Shown here piece after piece: positions 46,117 to 54,943 of a stretch of DNA of 64,000 bases (positions are counted from its first letter, which is position 1; each line of letters starts with the position of its first letter). The stretch spans positions 62,001 through 126,000 of the forward strand of contig NZ_KQ948656.1 in assembly GCF_001514145.1 (NCBI RefSeq), written 5' to 3'. The notes under the pieces were generated by a model. It did not search any database. It was not told where the DNA came from and worked only from the letters and a program-made list of their open reading frames with translations. Position numbers and translations under genes: made by a program. The DNA comes from Streptomyces canus (GTDB taxonomy: Bacteria > Actinomycetota > Actinomycetes > Streptomycetales > Streptomycetaceae).

Positions 46117-46506
46117 TCAGGCGTCAGGGTCGACTTCGGGGTGCGTGAACCGCACGGGCTTGCCCAGCGACCGGGCGTAGACGATTTCGGCTCGGGTGCT
46201 GTCTCCGATGTAGTCCCCGACTACGAGCACCTCATCAGCGAGCCGGATCTTCGCCCGGTGCAGATCGTCGAGTCGAACCTTCAGCGCCTCGGCCTCGACA
46301 GGATCGGACCAAAGTTCGTGCGGCGACTTCATGTCACAGCCCGGTTTGACGACGATTCTTCCGGCTTTGGTCTCCCGCAGATCGGCCTCGGTTATCTCGG
46401 TCATGAAGCGGGTGGAGCCGCAGATCACGACGATACCCGGGAGGCTCAGCTGCTTCTTCACGTCGGCGAGCCTCTCCGCGGGGGTGAGCGGCTGCGGGTA
46501 TGACAC
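46117..46506 (-). CDS. Nucleoside 2-deoxyribosyltransferase-like small protein
   Basis: A 129-residue soluble protein starting at GTG 46506 behind AGGAGG. The segment LPGIVVICGSTRFMTEI and later ADEVLVVGDYIGDSTRAEIVYARSLGKPV are typical of the nucleoside 2-deoxyribosyltransferase/DUF4406-like superfamily: ICGSTRF near the start and a GD-x-x-GDSTRAEI motif with conserved Asp and Glu. Relatives cleave N-glycosidic bonds or bind nucleotides; activity here is inference. No neighbour operon. Confidence 0.65.
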   Translation of the reverse strand: MSYPQPLTPAERLADVKKQLSLPGIVVICGSTRFMTEITEADLRETKAGRIVVKPGCDMKSPHELWSDPVEAEALKVRLDDLHRAKIRLADEVLVVGDYIGDSTRAEIVYARSLGKPVRFTHPEVDPDA

Positions 46507-46830
46507 TGGTTCCTCCTGGTGGTGTGGTCCAAGGGGTGCCGGCACACTATGCGACGACCGACGACATGCTCTCAGGGGGTCAGGTCAGCACCTCTGGGTC
46601 TCGGTGACTTCCTTGAGCATCGCCCCGGATTGCGTGGGGTGTTGGCGGGCACAGGCGACACCGCGGGGAACGATGTGCCGACATCCAAATCGACAGCAAG
46701 GCGACAGCGCGCTTTTACTCACCCCTGGACTTGAACAGGTCAAGATCTCGACACGGTCTGAATCACAGGCGATCGGCGCCTGTGCCCCATGGACAGATCT
46801 ACGAAATGTGCCTGCGAAGGGAACGTCAGC
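46507..46830. other. Divergent intergenic region
   Basis: About 320 bp between two divergent genes. I see no defined operator. Confidence 0.3.
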
Positions 46831-47319
46831 ATGACCAGCGAATCACTTCAGCCCGCCGGGACACCTGCCCGTCGTACCATCGTGGCGGCGGTCGGAGCAG
46901 CGGGGCTCGCCGTCGCGCTGACCGCGTGCGGATCGGACGACGGGTCCTCCGACTCCACCTCCTCGAACACACAGGCTGGCGCCAATGCAGGCGGCGGCGA
47001 TGCGAGCAGCAGCGCCTCGTCCGGCTCCGGCGGCACGGCCTTCGCCAAGACCTCCGACATACCGGAGGGCGGCGGCAAGATTTTCAAGGACCAGGGCGTG
47101 GTGGTCACCCAGCCGACGGCGGGCACCTACAAGGCGTTCTCGTCCAAGTGCACACATCAGGGCTGTGCGGTGGCCAGCATCGCCGACGGCGTCATCGTCT
47201 GTCCGTGCCATAAGAGCGAGTTCTCGGTGGCGGACGGGAGCGTGAAGAAGGGTCCCGCGACCCAGGCGCTGCCCGCGGAGCAGATCACCGTGAGCGGGGA
47301 CTCGATCGCCCTGGCGTGA
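46831..47319 (+). CDS. Rieske [2Fe-2S] lipoprotein
   Basis: A 162-residue exported Rieske iron-sulfur protein. The leader has ARRT then a hydrophobic helix and a lipobox VALTAC, so it is probably a lipoprotein. A low-complexity Ser/Gly/Ala linker precedes the Rieske fold, with cluster ligands in CTHQGCAV and CPCHKSEF. Such standalone Rieske proteins are frequent in Streptomyces and are thought to carry electrons at the outer membrane face; the partner is unknown. ATG 46831 follows GAAGGGAA. Confidence 0.85.
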   Translation: MTSESLQPAGTPARRTIVAAVGAAGLAVALTACGSDDGSSDSTSSNTQAGANAGGGDASSSASSGSGGTAFAKTSDIPEGGGKIFKDQGVVVTQPTAGTYKAFSSKCTHQGCAVASIADGVIVCPCHKSEFSVADGSVKKGPATQALPAEQITVSGDSIALA

Positions 47320-47403
47320 CGCCCGTACGCCGGGGCCGCTTGAAGCAGTCCAGCACCTCGTCCGTGGTCGCGACCGTGCGACCGGCGGGAGTGTGGGGCG
47401 GAT

Positions 47404-47440
47404 CATCGTGGGGGTGCAGTCGGAGGGCACCCCCACGATG
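47404..47440 (+). terminator. Terminator after the Rieske gene
   Basis: A perfect 14-bp stem CATCGTGGGGGTGC/GCACCCCCACGATG with a 9-nt loop, 85 nt after the stop. Confidence 0.65.
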
Positions 47441-47777
47441 GCCTCGCTCGGGGCGACGGCTGTAGCCGCCGCGGTTCACGGCGTCAGAGAATGGCGTCCA
47501 GCGCTGCGGCTGCGCGGGCCCGGCCGGGGCCACTGTGACTTTTCCGTCCAGCCGGGTGTGGCGACTTCCGGCTCAGCCGTCCGGCCGCAAGGGTGCCAAG
47601 TGACCAGTTCCGGTGGTCCTCGTCCTGCGGTTACCCCCTCGCGGTGATCGGGGCCAGCGGCTTCGCCACCCTGGGCGCATCACCCGACCGCAAGGACTGA
47701 CCCGGTCACGGAGCTCCGGGCCCACCTGCCTGCGCCCCCGGCCGCCGACATCGGCCAGGGGCGCAGACGTCCGTGGG
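47441..47777. other. Convergent intergenic region
   Basis: No supported gene in about 340 bp; it carries the terminator of the clan-A glycosidase operon near its right end. Confidence 0.35.
47730..47766 (-). terminator. Terminator of the arabinofuranoside operon
   Basis: Inverted repeat with 15-nt arms (CTGCGCCCCCGGCCG / CGGCCAGGGGCGCAG), one mismatch, 7-nt loop, about 12 nt after the glycosidase stop on the minus strand. Confidence 0.6.
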
Positions 47778-49532
47778 TCAGCGCGCAGTCAGTTTCCAGA
47801 GGTGGTCGGCGGTGCCGTTGTCGGTCCACTGGAGGACCTGGGCGCCCGAGGACGTGTTCATGTCCTGCACGCCGAGGAGCAGGCCGCTGTTGTAGTTGGC
47901 GATCTTGTAATAGCCGTCGCGGGCCGGGATGAGCTGCCAGAGGTGGTCTGCAGTGCCGTTGTCGCCCCAGATCAGGGCGGTGCCGCCGTCACCAGTGCCC
48001 GCGTTGGTGATGCCGAGCAGCAGGCCGCTCTTCTGGTTGACGATCTTGTAGAGGCCGGAGCCGGCGGCCACCAGGGTCCAGTTCTGGTCGGTGCCCGTGG
48101 TGGACGTGGCCTGGACGACCGAGGTGCCCTGGGCGGTGCCCGCGTTCAGGGTGTCCAGGGCGAGGCCGCTGTTCCTGTTGGTGATCTGGTAGCGCCCGGC
48201 GAGTGAGGAGTTGGTGCCGCTGGGGGTGACGACCACGTGGTAGCCGTCGGTGGCGTTCATCGTCACCGGTACGGTGATGGAGCCGCCGGACACCGTGTAG
48301 TCGGTGTCCGAGATGGTGATCGGGCCGGGGGACGCCGTGGTGCGGCCGGTGCCCGGGCTGTACTCCACCTTCACGTGGACCGTGCCGCCGAAGGCCGACA
48401 GTGACGACAGGCCGTTGACCGTCACCGCGCAGGAGCCGGTGCAGCCGCCGGCGACGACGCTGATCTGGTTGCCGGCGCTGTTGCGGGAGGCTATGCCGTC
48501 GATGCCGGTCTGTGCAGGTGGCGTGGTGACGAGCATGTTCCCTGACATGTCGCCGTACCACTTGTACGTCCAGTACGAGCCGTTCGGCGAGCCGCCGGTG
48601 TCGGTCAGGGTGTCGCCGAGGGTGCCGTAGTGGTTCCAGAAGGCGAGTTCGGCGTCCCGGACACCGGTCCGCTCGAACTTGGCGGCGTAGCCGATGAGGG
48701 CGCCGGAGTTGCCCATCTCGGCGGGCGTGCCGTACTCCTCGATGGAGATCGGCCGCGGGCTGATGCCGAGGCTCGACTCCAGGGACCGGTACGCGGAGAC
48801 GTGCGCGGCGATGTCCTTGCTGCCGTTCAGCTCATGCCAGGCGATGACGTCGGGGACGGTGCCGCTCGCCTTGGCGTCGGTGAGGAACGAGCTCATCCAG
48901 GACTGGTTCCACGCCGAGTAACTCGGGCCCTGGATGGGGGTCGTGGCGTCCTTGGCGCGAACCTCCTTGAACGTGCGCGCCCAACCGGCGTTGAACGCGC
49001 CCGCGTTGGTGGTGTCCCAGGTCCAGTCGGGCTCGTTCCAGAGCTCGTAGGCGCTGATGTTGGTGGCGCCGGAGGACTGTACCGAGGCGACCTGCTTGTC
49101 GACGGCGGACAGCCAGTCGGCCCAACTCACCCACTTGTAGGGGAAGTTCGGATACCAGTCCGGCATGCGGACGACCACCTTGGCGCCGGCGCGGGCCGCC
49201 TTGGGCGCTACGACGAGCGCGTCGCCGGCGGGCCTCGGCTCGCCGTTGGGCAGCTGGCTGCCGCCCGGGGCCATCTGCACGAAGGTGTTCGGCTTGAGCG
49301 CCTGGACCACGCTGTCGGCGGGGGTGGCCCCGTCGGCGAGGCCGTAGAGGCTGCCGGTCGCGACGTGGGTGACCGGGCGCAGGGTCTGGTTGGCGTTGAC
49401 GACCAGGGTGGTGGCGGAGGTGGGGACCGCCTCGGCGGACGGCACGGTGAGGGCGAGTGCCGTGACGGTCAGTGCGGCGGCGCCGAGGGCGGAGGTCAGA
49501 CGACCGGGCGTGGGGGGTCTTGTGCGGCTCAT
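47778..49532 (-). CDS. Secreted clan-A glycoside hydrolase with ricin-type lectin domain
   Basis: A 584-residue secreted enzyme starting at ATG 49532. Sec signal to about 35. The catalytic (beta/alpha)8 barrel resembles GH39-like members: acid/base Glu in AYELWNEPDW and probable nucleophile Glu in ISIEEYG. A linker beta-sandwich (about 340-420) and a C-terminal ricin/CBM13 trefoil (about 425-584) with three repeats ending in DQNWTLVA, DHLWQLIP and DHLWKLTA follow. Streptomyces GH39 enzymes of this architecture include alpha-L-(beta-1,2)-arabinobiosidases; together with the GH127 gene upstream I infer release of beta-arabinobiose from plant arabinoxylan. Precise family assignment is uncertain. 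It is the last gene of the operon. Confidence 0.75.
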   Translation of the reverse strand: MSRTRPPTPGRLTSALGAAALTVTALALTVPSAEAVPTSATTLVVNANQTLRPVTHVATGSLYGLADGATPADSVVQALKPNTFVQMAPGGSQLPNGEPRPAGDALVVAPKAARAGAKVVVRMPDWYPNFPYKWVSWADWLSAVDKQVASVQSSGATNISAYELWNEPDWTWDTTNAGAFNAGWARTFKEVRAKDATTPIQGPSYSAWNQSWMSSFLTDAKASGTVPDVIAWHELNGSKDIAAHVSAYRSLESSLGISPRPISIEEYGTPAEMGNSGALIGYAAKFERTGVRDAELAFWNHYGTLGDTLTDTGGSPNGSYWTYKWYGDMSGNMLVTTPPAQTGIDGIASRNSAGNQISVVAGGCTGSCAVTVNGLSSLSAFGGTVHVKVEYSPGTGRTTASPGPITISDTDYTVSGGSITVPVTMNATDGYHVVVTPSGTNSSLAGRYQITNRNSGLALDTLNAGTAQGTSVVQATSTTGTDQNWTLVAAGSGLYKIVNQKSGLLLGITNAGTGDGGTALIWGDNGTADHLWQLIPARDGYYKIANYNSGLLLGVQDMNTSSGAQVLQWTDNGTADHLWKLTAR

Positions 49533-49584
49533 GACAGGGGTTCTCCTCAACGGAGGGGGATGGGGGTTGGAGGTCGTGCGCGGC

Positions 49585-50406
49585 TCAGTCCTTCACCGCG
49601 CCCGCGGTCACACCCGCGGCCACGTAGCGCTGCGCGAGGACCAGCAGGACCGTGGCGGGGATGGACGCGACGACGGCGGTGGCCATGATCGCGTTCCACT
49701 CCTGGTTGTTGTTGCCGATGTACTTGTAGATGCCGAGGGTGATCGGCCTCCAGTCGCCGCCGCCGTCCAGGGTGTTGGCGAAGACGAAGTCGGACCAGGC
49801 CCACAGGAAGCTGAAGAGCGAGACGGTGACGACGGCGTTGCGGCTCACCGGCAGGACGACCGACCAGAAGGTGCGGAAGGTCCCGGCGCCGTCGATGCGG
49901 GACGCGGCGATGAGCTCGCCGGGGATGCCCGACATGAACGCGGTGAAGATCATGACGCCGAACGGCACGGCGATGGTGGAGTCCGCGACGATCAGGCCCC
50001 ACCAGGAGTTGAGCAGCCCGAGATCGAGGAAGATGCCGTAGAAGCCCATCGCCATGACGATGCCGGGGATCATCTGGGCGACCAGCAGCACCAGGCCGAG
50101 GGCGCCGCCGCCGAACGGGCGGAGTTTCGCCAGCGCGTAGCCGGCCGGGGCGGCCAGGACGAGGGTGAGGGCGACGGTGCCGAGGCCGATGAGCAGGCTG
50201 GTGCCGAGGTAGGGCATCTGATCGTCGACGACGGCCCGGTAGCCCTCGAAGGTGGGGTGCAGCGGGAACAGGTCGGGCGGGGTTTTGCGCATGTCCTGCT
50301 GCGGGGTGAGGGACACGTTGAGCATCCAGTACACCGGGAACAGCATCAGGGCCGTCAGCAGGAGCCCGATCAGGGTGTAACGGCGGGAACCGGTACGTGA
50401 CTTCAC
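49585..50406 (-). CDS. Sugar ABC transporter permease, MalG type
   Basis: A 273-residue inner-membrane permease with about six helices and the EAA-like loop AASRIDGAGTFRTFWSVVLP. It starts at GTG 50406, overlapping the previous gene's stop as GTGA, so it is translationally coupled. It forms the import channel with the MalF-type partner and would use a shared ATPase encoded elsewhere. Confidence 0.87.
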   Translation of the reverse strand: MKSRTGSRRYTLIGLLLTALMLFPVYWMLNVSLTPQQDMRKTPPDLFPLHPTFEGYRAVVDDQMPYLGTSLLIGLGTVALTLVLAAPAGYALAKLRPFGGGALGLVLLVAQMIPGIVMAMGFYGIFLDLGLLNSWWGLIVADSTIAVPFGVMIFTAFMSGIPGELIAASRIDGAGTFRTFWSVVLPVSRNAVVTVSLFSFLWAWSDFVFANTLDGGGDWRPITLGIYKYIGNNNQEWNAIMATAVVASIPATVLLVLAQRYVAAGVTAGAVKD

Positions 50407-51389
50407 GTCTCCTGCCTCCTCTGGCCGGACTGGACGCGGATGTACAGCAGGCCGAACACGAGGGCGATGAGGATGAGGATGTTGCCGACCGCCGCCCCCG
50501 GTCCGAACTTGGGCAGCAAGGAGCCGAAGCCCAGTTGGTACGACCAGGTCGCCAGGGTGGAGGAGGCGTCGCCGGGCCCGCCCTTGGTCATGATCCAGAT
50601 CAGGTCGAACACCTTGAGGGTGTAGACGAGTCCGAGGAGCAGGGTGATCGCCGACACCGGCCGCAGCAGCGGGAAGGTGATGCGGCGGAACTGCTGCCAG
50701 GCACTCGCCCCGTCGAGGGACGCGGCCTCGTACAGCTCGCCGGGGATGTTCTGCAGCCCGCTGTAGAGGATGACCAGGTTGAACGGGATGCCGATCCAGA
50801 TGTTGGCGATGATCACCGAAGTGAGCGCCCAGTCCGGCGAGGTGAGCCAACCCACCGGGTCCACGCCGAAGAAGTGGAGGAAGTAGTTCACCACGCCCGA
50901 CTCGCTGTTGAGCATCCACGACCACGAAGATGCCGACACGATCAGCGGCAGCAGCCACGGGATGAGGAACAGGGCGCGGAGGGTCGGGGCCAGGCGGAAG
51001 TGCCGATTGAAGAAGACCGCGAGGGCGAGACCGATGGCGTACTGGAAGGCGATCGACACGAAGGTGAAGATCATGGTGTGGCGCATCGCCGGGCCGAACG
51101 TCGGGTCGTCCAGCACCTTCTGGAAGTTGTCCCAGCCGGAGAACGGCGCGTCCCCCGACACGAACGACCGGACGGTGTAGTCGCGCAGGCTCAGGTCGAG
51201 GTTGCGGTAGAGGGGATAGACGTAGAACGCGGCGAGGTAGGCGAGCAGCGGGGTGACGAAGGCGAGGGCGGTCAGCCGGCTCCGGCGCCGCTGTCGGCGC
51301 CGGAGCGGCAGGGAGCCGGTGCCACCCGTACCGCTCGCCTTCGAGACGGTCCCGGCCCGCCGCGGGCGGTCGACTCGGGCGATGGTCAT
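50403..51389 (-). CDS. Sugar ABC transporter permease, MalF type
   Basis: A 328-residue permease with an Arg-rich N-terminal cytoplasmic tail (LRRRQRRRSRL) before helix one, and the EAA loop EAASLDGASAWQQFRRITFP. It lies 9 bp after the binding-protein gene and overlaps the MalG-type gene. Together they should import an arabinofuranosyl oligosaccharide. Confidence 0.87.
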   Translation of the reverse strand: MTIARVDRPRRAGTVSKASGTGGTGSLPLRRRQRRRSRLTALAFVTPLLAYLAAFYVYPLYRNLDLSLRDYTVRSFVSGDAPFSGWDNFQKVLDDPTFGPAMRHTMIFTFVSIAFQYAIGLALAVFFNRHFRLAPTLRALFLIPWLLPLIVSASSWSWMLNSESGVVNYFLHFFGVDPVGWLTSPDWALTSVIIANIWIGIPFNLVILYSGLQNIPGELYEAASLDGASAWQQFRRITFPLLRPVSAITLLLGLVYTLKVFDLIWIMTKGGPGDASSTLATWSYQLGFGSLLPKFGPGAAVGNILILIALVFGLLYIRVQSGQRRQET

Positions 51390-51398
51390 GGCGGAGGC

Positions 51399-52646
51399 CT
51401 AGCCCTTCTCGGCGCTCGACTGGGCCGTGTCCAGGGCGTCCTTGGGGCTCTTGCCGCCGGACAGGGCCGACTGGACGGCGGTCCACATCGGCTGGGAGAT
51501 GGTCGGGTACTTGGAGCCCAGACCACCGCTGGTGCGGCCGCGGGCCGCGGCGACCGCGCTCACCCACGGTTCGAGCTTCGGGTTCGCCGCCACCTGCTTG
51601 GTCTGCACGGCGGCCGTCGGGGCGATGTACGTCAGGGTCGTGTCCGTGGCCAGCAGGTTCGTGTCGTTGGTCAGACACTCGACGATCTTCTTGCTGACGT
51701 CGTAGCGCGCGCTGTCCTTCTGCACGGGCACGGTGACGAACTCGCCGCCGGTCGGCACCGGCGCCGAACCGCCGTTCTGCGCGGGGATGTTGATGACGCC
51801 GTAGTCGAAGCCGGCCTTGTCGGCGTTGCCGAGTTGCCAGGTACCGTTCTCGCCGAAGGCGTAGTCGCCGGTGGCGAACTCCTGCCAGCTGGTGGTCTGC
51901 GTGTTCTGCAGGACGTCCTTGGGGGCCAGTCCGTCGTCAACCCATCCCTTCCACAGCGACAGCGCGGCAACTCCCTTGTCGGAGTTGAGCTTTGTCAGAT
52001 CGCCGCCCGCGCCCCAGAACCAGGGCAGGAACTGGAAGCTGCCCTCCTCGGTGTTGATCGCGGAGAAGGTGATGCCCTTCTTGCCGGCCGCCTTGACCTT
52101 GTTCAGGGCCGCGGTGAGTGACGTCCAGTCCTTGATCGAGGCCGGGTCGACGCCCGCCGCCGTCAGGACCTTCTTGTTGTAGTAGAGGGCGAGCGTGTTG
52201 GCTCCGATCGGGACGCCGTAGGAGGCGTCGTCGATGGTGCCCGCGCCGATGATGTTCTTCTGGATCGACTTGGTGTCGAGGCCCAGGTCGCTCGTCTTGT
52301 TGAGGATTCCCGCCTCGACGAGCGTGGAGACGACCGGGTTGTCCACCAGCATCACGTCGGGCGCGTTGCCCTGCTGGGCCGCCAGCAGCGCCTTGTTGCC
52401 CAGGTCGGTGGTGTCGTACCCGGTGCGCTTGACGGTCACCCCGGCCTTCGTCCCACACTCGCTGACGAGCTTGCCCCACGGGGAGGAGGCGTCGAACTGC
52501 GGGTACGGGTCCCAGAAGGCGTACGTCCCTCCGGACGCGTCGGTGGAGCCCGACCCGTCGTCGGAGCCGCCTGAGCAGGCGGTGAGGGAGGCGAGGGTTC
52601 CGACGGCGGCGAGCGCGGCCAGGAGCGTGCGGCGGTTGGGTATCAC
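51399..52646 (-). CDS. Sugar-binding lipoprotein of the arabinofuranoside importer
   Basis: A 415-residue family 1 solute-binding protein starting at GTG 52646 (GAGG upstream). The leader NRRTLLAALAAVGTLASLTAC ends in a lipobox cysteine followed by a Ser/Gly/Asp linker. SBP features include DVMLVDNPVVSTLVEAGIL and ANTLALYYNKKVLTAAGVD. It delivers sugar to the two permeases and is the second gene of the operon, 43 bp after GH127. Confidence 0.87.
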   Translation of the reverse strand: MIPNRRTLLAALAAVGTLASLTACSGGSDDGSGSTDASGGTYAFWDPYPQFDASSPWGKLVSECGTKAGVTVKRTGYDTTDLGNKALLAAQQGNAPDVMLVDNPVVSTLVEAGILNKTSDLGLDTKSIQKNIIGAGTIDDASYGVPIGANTLALYYNKKVLTAAGVDPASIKDWTSLTAALNKVKAAGKKGITFSAINTEEGSFQFLPWFWGAGGDLTKLNSDKGVAALSLWKGWVDDGLAPKDVLQNTQTTSWQEFATGDYAFGENGTWQLGNADKAGFDYGVINIPAQNGGSAPVPTGGEFVTVPVQKDSARYDVSKKIVECLTNDTNLLATDTTLTYIAPTAAVQTKQVAANPKLEPWVSAVAAARGRTSGGLGSKYPTISQPMWTAVQSALSGGKSPKDALDTAQSSAEKG

Positions 52647-52689
52647 GGGGTGACCTCGTTGTCGTGGAAGAGGGGAAGGCAAGGGGGCT

Positions 52690-54663
52690 TCAGGAGGTGG
52701 GCAGCCAGACGCGCATGCTGCCGTCCTCGCGGTTGGCCCAGGCGTAGTAGGGGACGGCGGTCAACTCGACGGGCTCGCCGTCCTGTTGCGGCGAATCGGG
52801 CGACTCGTCGACTGGGGCGTACGGCCACCAGCCCGCTTCCGGGAGGTGCCGCCGGCTGCCCGCCGCCACGACCGTGGTGACGCCGCCGAGCAGGTCCGGG
52901 CGGTGCTTCACGGCGAGTGGGCGGGTGGTGTCGACGACGATGTCGTCCAGGCCGCCGCCGGGGTGGTCGACCCCTTCCAGGCAGTAGACGAGGGGACCCC
53001 GTTCGATGGCCACGCAGCCGCGCACGGCGTCCACGCGGGGGTCTGCGGCGGTGAGGCGCGGCTCCAGGGAGAGTTCGAGGACGACCTGGTCCCCGGGCGA
53101 CCAGGTCCGCTCCAGCCGCAGCCAGCCGTCGACCACGGGACCCTCGTACGTCTCCTGCCCGCACCGCACCCGGAACTCCCGGCACCACTGCGGGACACGC
53201 AGGGAGAGCGTCCAGGGCTCCGCCGGAGTCTCCTCGACGGTGAGGGCGATCGTGCCCTGCCAGGGGTAGTCGGTCTCGGACCTGATGACGGCCAGGTCGC
53301 TTGCGTAGCGCCCGGAGACGTACTGGTGGATCTGCAGGCCGTTGTCGTCACTGCTGGCCAGGTAGTGCTCCAGGCTCGCCAGGAGGCGCATGACGTTGGG
53401 CGGGCAGCAGGCGCAGCGGAACCAGCGGGTGCGGCGGGCCGACTGGTCGCCGCCGGGGTCGGTGTGGCCGTCGCGGACCTGGAGCGGGTTGACGTACAGC
53501 CAGCGCTCGCCGTCCAGCGACACCCCGGCCAGGAAGCCGTTGAACAGGGTGCGTTCGATCAGGTCGGAGTAGCGGGCCTCACCGGTGAGCAGGGCCATGC
53601 GCCAGCTCCACTGGATCGAGGCGATGGCGGCACAGGTCTCGCAGTAGGCGCGTTCGTTGGGCAGTTCGTACGGGTCGCCGAAGTCCTCCTCCTCGTGGTG
53701 GGCGCCGAGGCCGCCGGTGAGGTGGGTCTTGGTGGTGGTCATGGCGTGCCACAACCGCTCGGCGGCGGTGCGCAGTTCGGCGTCGCCGGTCTCGGTGGCC
53801 AGGTCGGCTGCGGCGGCCAGCAGATACAGCTGTCGTACGGCGTGGCCCTCGACGTTCGTCGCCTCGCGCAGCGGGACCCGGTCCTGGCAGTAGGCCTCGC
53901 CGCCGAGCAGCCCGTGGCCATAGCGGTCGACGAAGTAGGCGGCCAGGTCCAGGTAACGGCTCTCGCCGGTCTCCCGGTACAGCTCGATCAGGGCGGTCTC
54001 GACCTCGGGGTGGCCGTCGATGCCGTCGATGGGCTTGCCGCTGCCGGGCGGCCCGAAGACGGAGTCGACGTGGTCCGCGAACTTCCGTGCCACGTCGAGG
54101 AGTTCGCCGCTGCCGGTGGCCCGGTGGTGGGCCACGGCCGCCTGGATGAGGTGGCCCGCGCAGTACAGCTCATGGCCCCAGCGCAGGTCCTTGTAGCGCT
54201 CGCCGCCCTTGACCAGCTGGAACCAGGTGTTGAGGTAGCCGTCGGGCTGCTGGGCGCCGGCGACCAGGGCGACGATCCGGCCGACCTCGGCGGCGAGGTC
54301 TGCGTCCGGGGCCAGGTCTCCGCCCGGGGCCTGGTCTCCGTCCGGGGCCTGGTCTCCGTCCGGGGCCTGGGCGAGCTGCCAGGCGGCCGCCTCCAGCCAC
54401 TTGTAGACGTCCGTGTCCACGAAGGGATAGGCGCCCTGGAACTCACCCGCGGCCGTACCGGCCGCCAGCCTCAGGTTGTGCAGGTTTCCGGCGGCCTCCA
54501 GCAGTGCTGGTCCCTGCGGGATGGAGACATGCGCGTTGCTCGCACGGCGGGCCTGCCAGAACCCCGTATCGATGCCGACAGCGGCCGGGCGCAGTGCGGC
54601 CCGGCTGTCCGGGCCGAGTCGGACCGGTCCCGTCGCGGGCAGGGCGGAGCGTGTGCGGGGCAT
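52690..54663 (-). CDS. GH127 beta-L-arabinofuranosidase
   Basis: A 657-residue cytoplasmic GH127 protein that would cleave beta-L-arabinofuranosyl linkages such as beta-1,2-arabinobiose. The family's zinc-thiolate centre is complete: E342 and C344 in YCETCA and C419-C420 in CACCPPNVM, one of the last pair being the nucleophilic Cys known from HypBA1. The start at ATG 54663 has GGAGAG just upstream. An extra tandem Gln-Ala-Pro-Asp-Gly-Asp repeat interrupts the N-terminal helical domain near residues 99-118. It is the first gene of the operon and is divergent from the LacI gene. Confidence 0.88.
   Translation of the reverse strand: MPRTRSALPATGPVRLGPDSRAALRPAAVGIDTGFWQARRASNAHVSIPQGPALLEAAGNLHNLRLAAGTAAGEFQGAYPFVDTDVYKWLEAAAWQLAQAPDGDQAPDGDQAPGGDLAPDADLAAEVGRIVALVAGAQQPDGYLNTWFQLVKGGERYKDLRWGHELYCAGHLIQAAVAHHRATGSGELLDVARKFADHVDSVFGPPGSGKPIDGIDGHPEVETALIELYRETGESRYLDLAAYFVDRYGHGLLGGEAYCQDRVPLREATNVEGHAVRQLYLLAAAADLATETGDAELRTAAERLWHAMTTTKTHLTGGLGAHHEEEDFGDPYELPNERAYCETCAAIASIQWSWRMALLTGEARYSDLIERTLFNGFLAGVSLDGERWLYVNPLQVRDGHTDPGGDQSARRTRWFRCACCPPNVMRLLASLEHYLASSDDNGLQIHQYVSGRYASDLAVIRSETDYPWQGTIALTVEETPAEPWTLSLRVPQWCREFRVRCGQETYEGPVVDGWLRLERTWSPGDQVVLELSLEPRLTAADPRVDAVRGCVAIERGPLVYCLEGVDHPGGGLDDIVVDTTRPLAVKHRPDLLGGVTTVVAAGSRRHLPEAGWWPYAPVDESPDSPQQDGEPVELTAVPYYAWANREDGSMRVWLPTS
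54308..54370 (-). repeat. In-frame 18-bp tandem repeat inside GH127
   Basis: Three consecutive copies (54308-54325, 54326-54343, 54344-54361) and a half copy of an 18-bp unit, the second and third identical. On the coding strand each unit encodes Gln/Leu-Ala-Pro-Asp/Gly-Gly/Ala-Asp, so copy-number change preserves the frame. Confidence 0.8.
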
Positions 54664-54788
54664 GGCTCTCCGGTGGTGAGGGGTGGGACGAGACCGGCGT
54701 ACGGCCGTGACGGACGGCCTTCGCCAAGCCCGCTCCCCGTGCACGAGGAGCGTCGAAGGCGGGTGACCGACTATCTGGAACCCGGTTT

Positions 54789-54804
54789 GAGCAATCGTTT
54801 TCTC
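54789..54804. promoter_or_regulatory. LacI-type operator between GH127 and the LacI gene
   Basis: GAGCAATCGTTTTCTC is an imperfect palindrome with a central CG; 12 of 16 positions are symmetrical. It lies in the 280-bp divergent gap, suited to control of both directions by the adjacent LacI protein. Confidence 0.55.
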
Positions 54805-54943
54805 GCCGAGAATGTAGAGGGCAGACCACCTGACAGGTCAAGAGCTACGCCAGGACTTTTCTCACCTTTTCCCCGGACTGGCGCAACGCTCCCCCACCTG
54901 TCACGATGTCGGGCGTCTGACTCGTCCAGGAAAAGGTTTGCCC

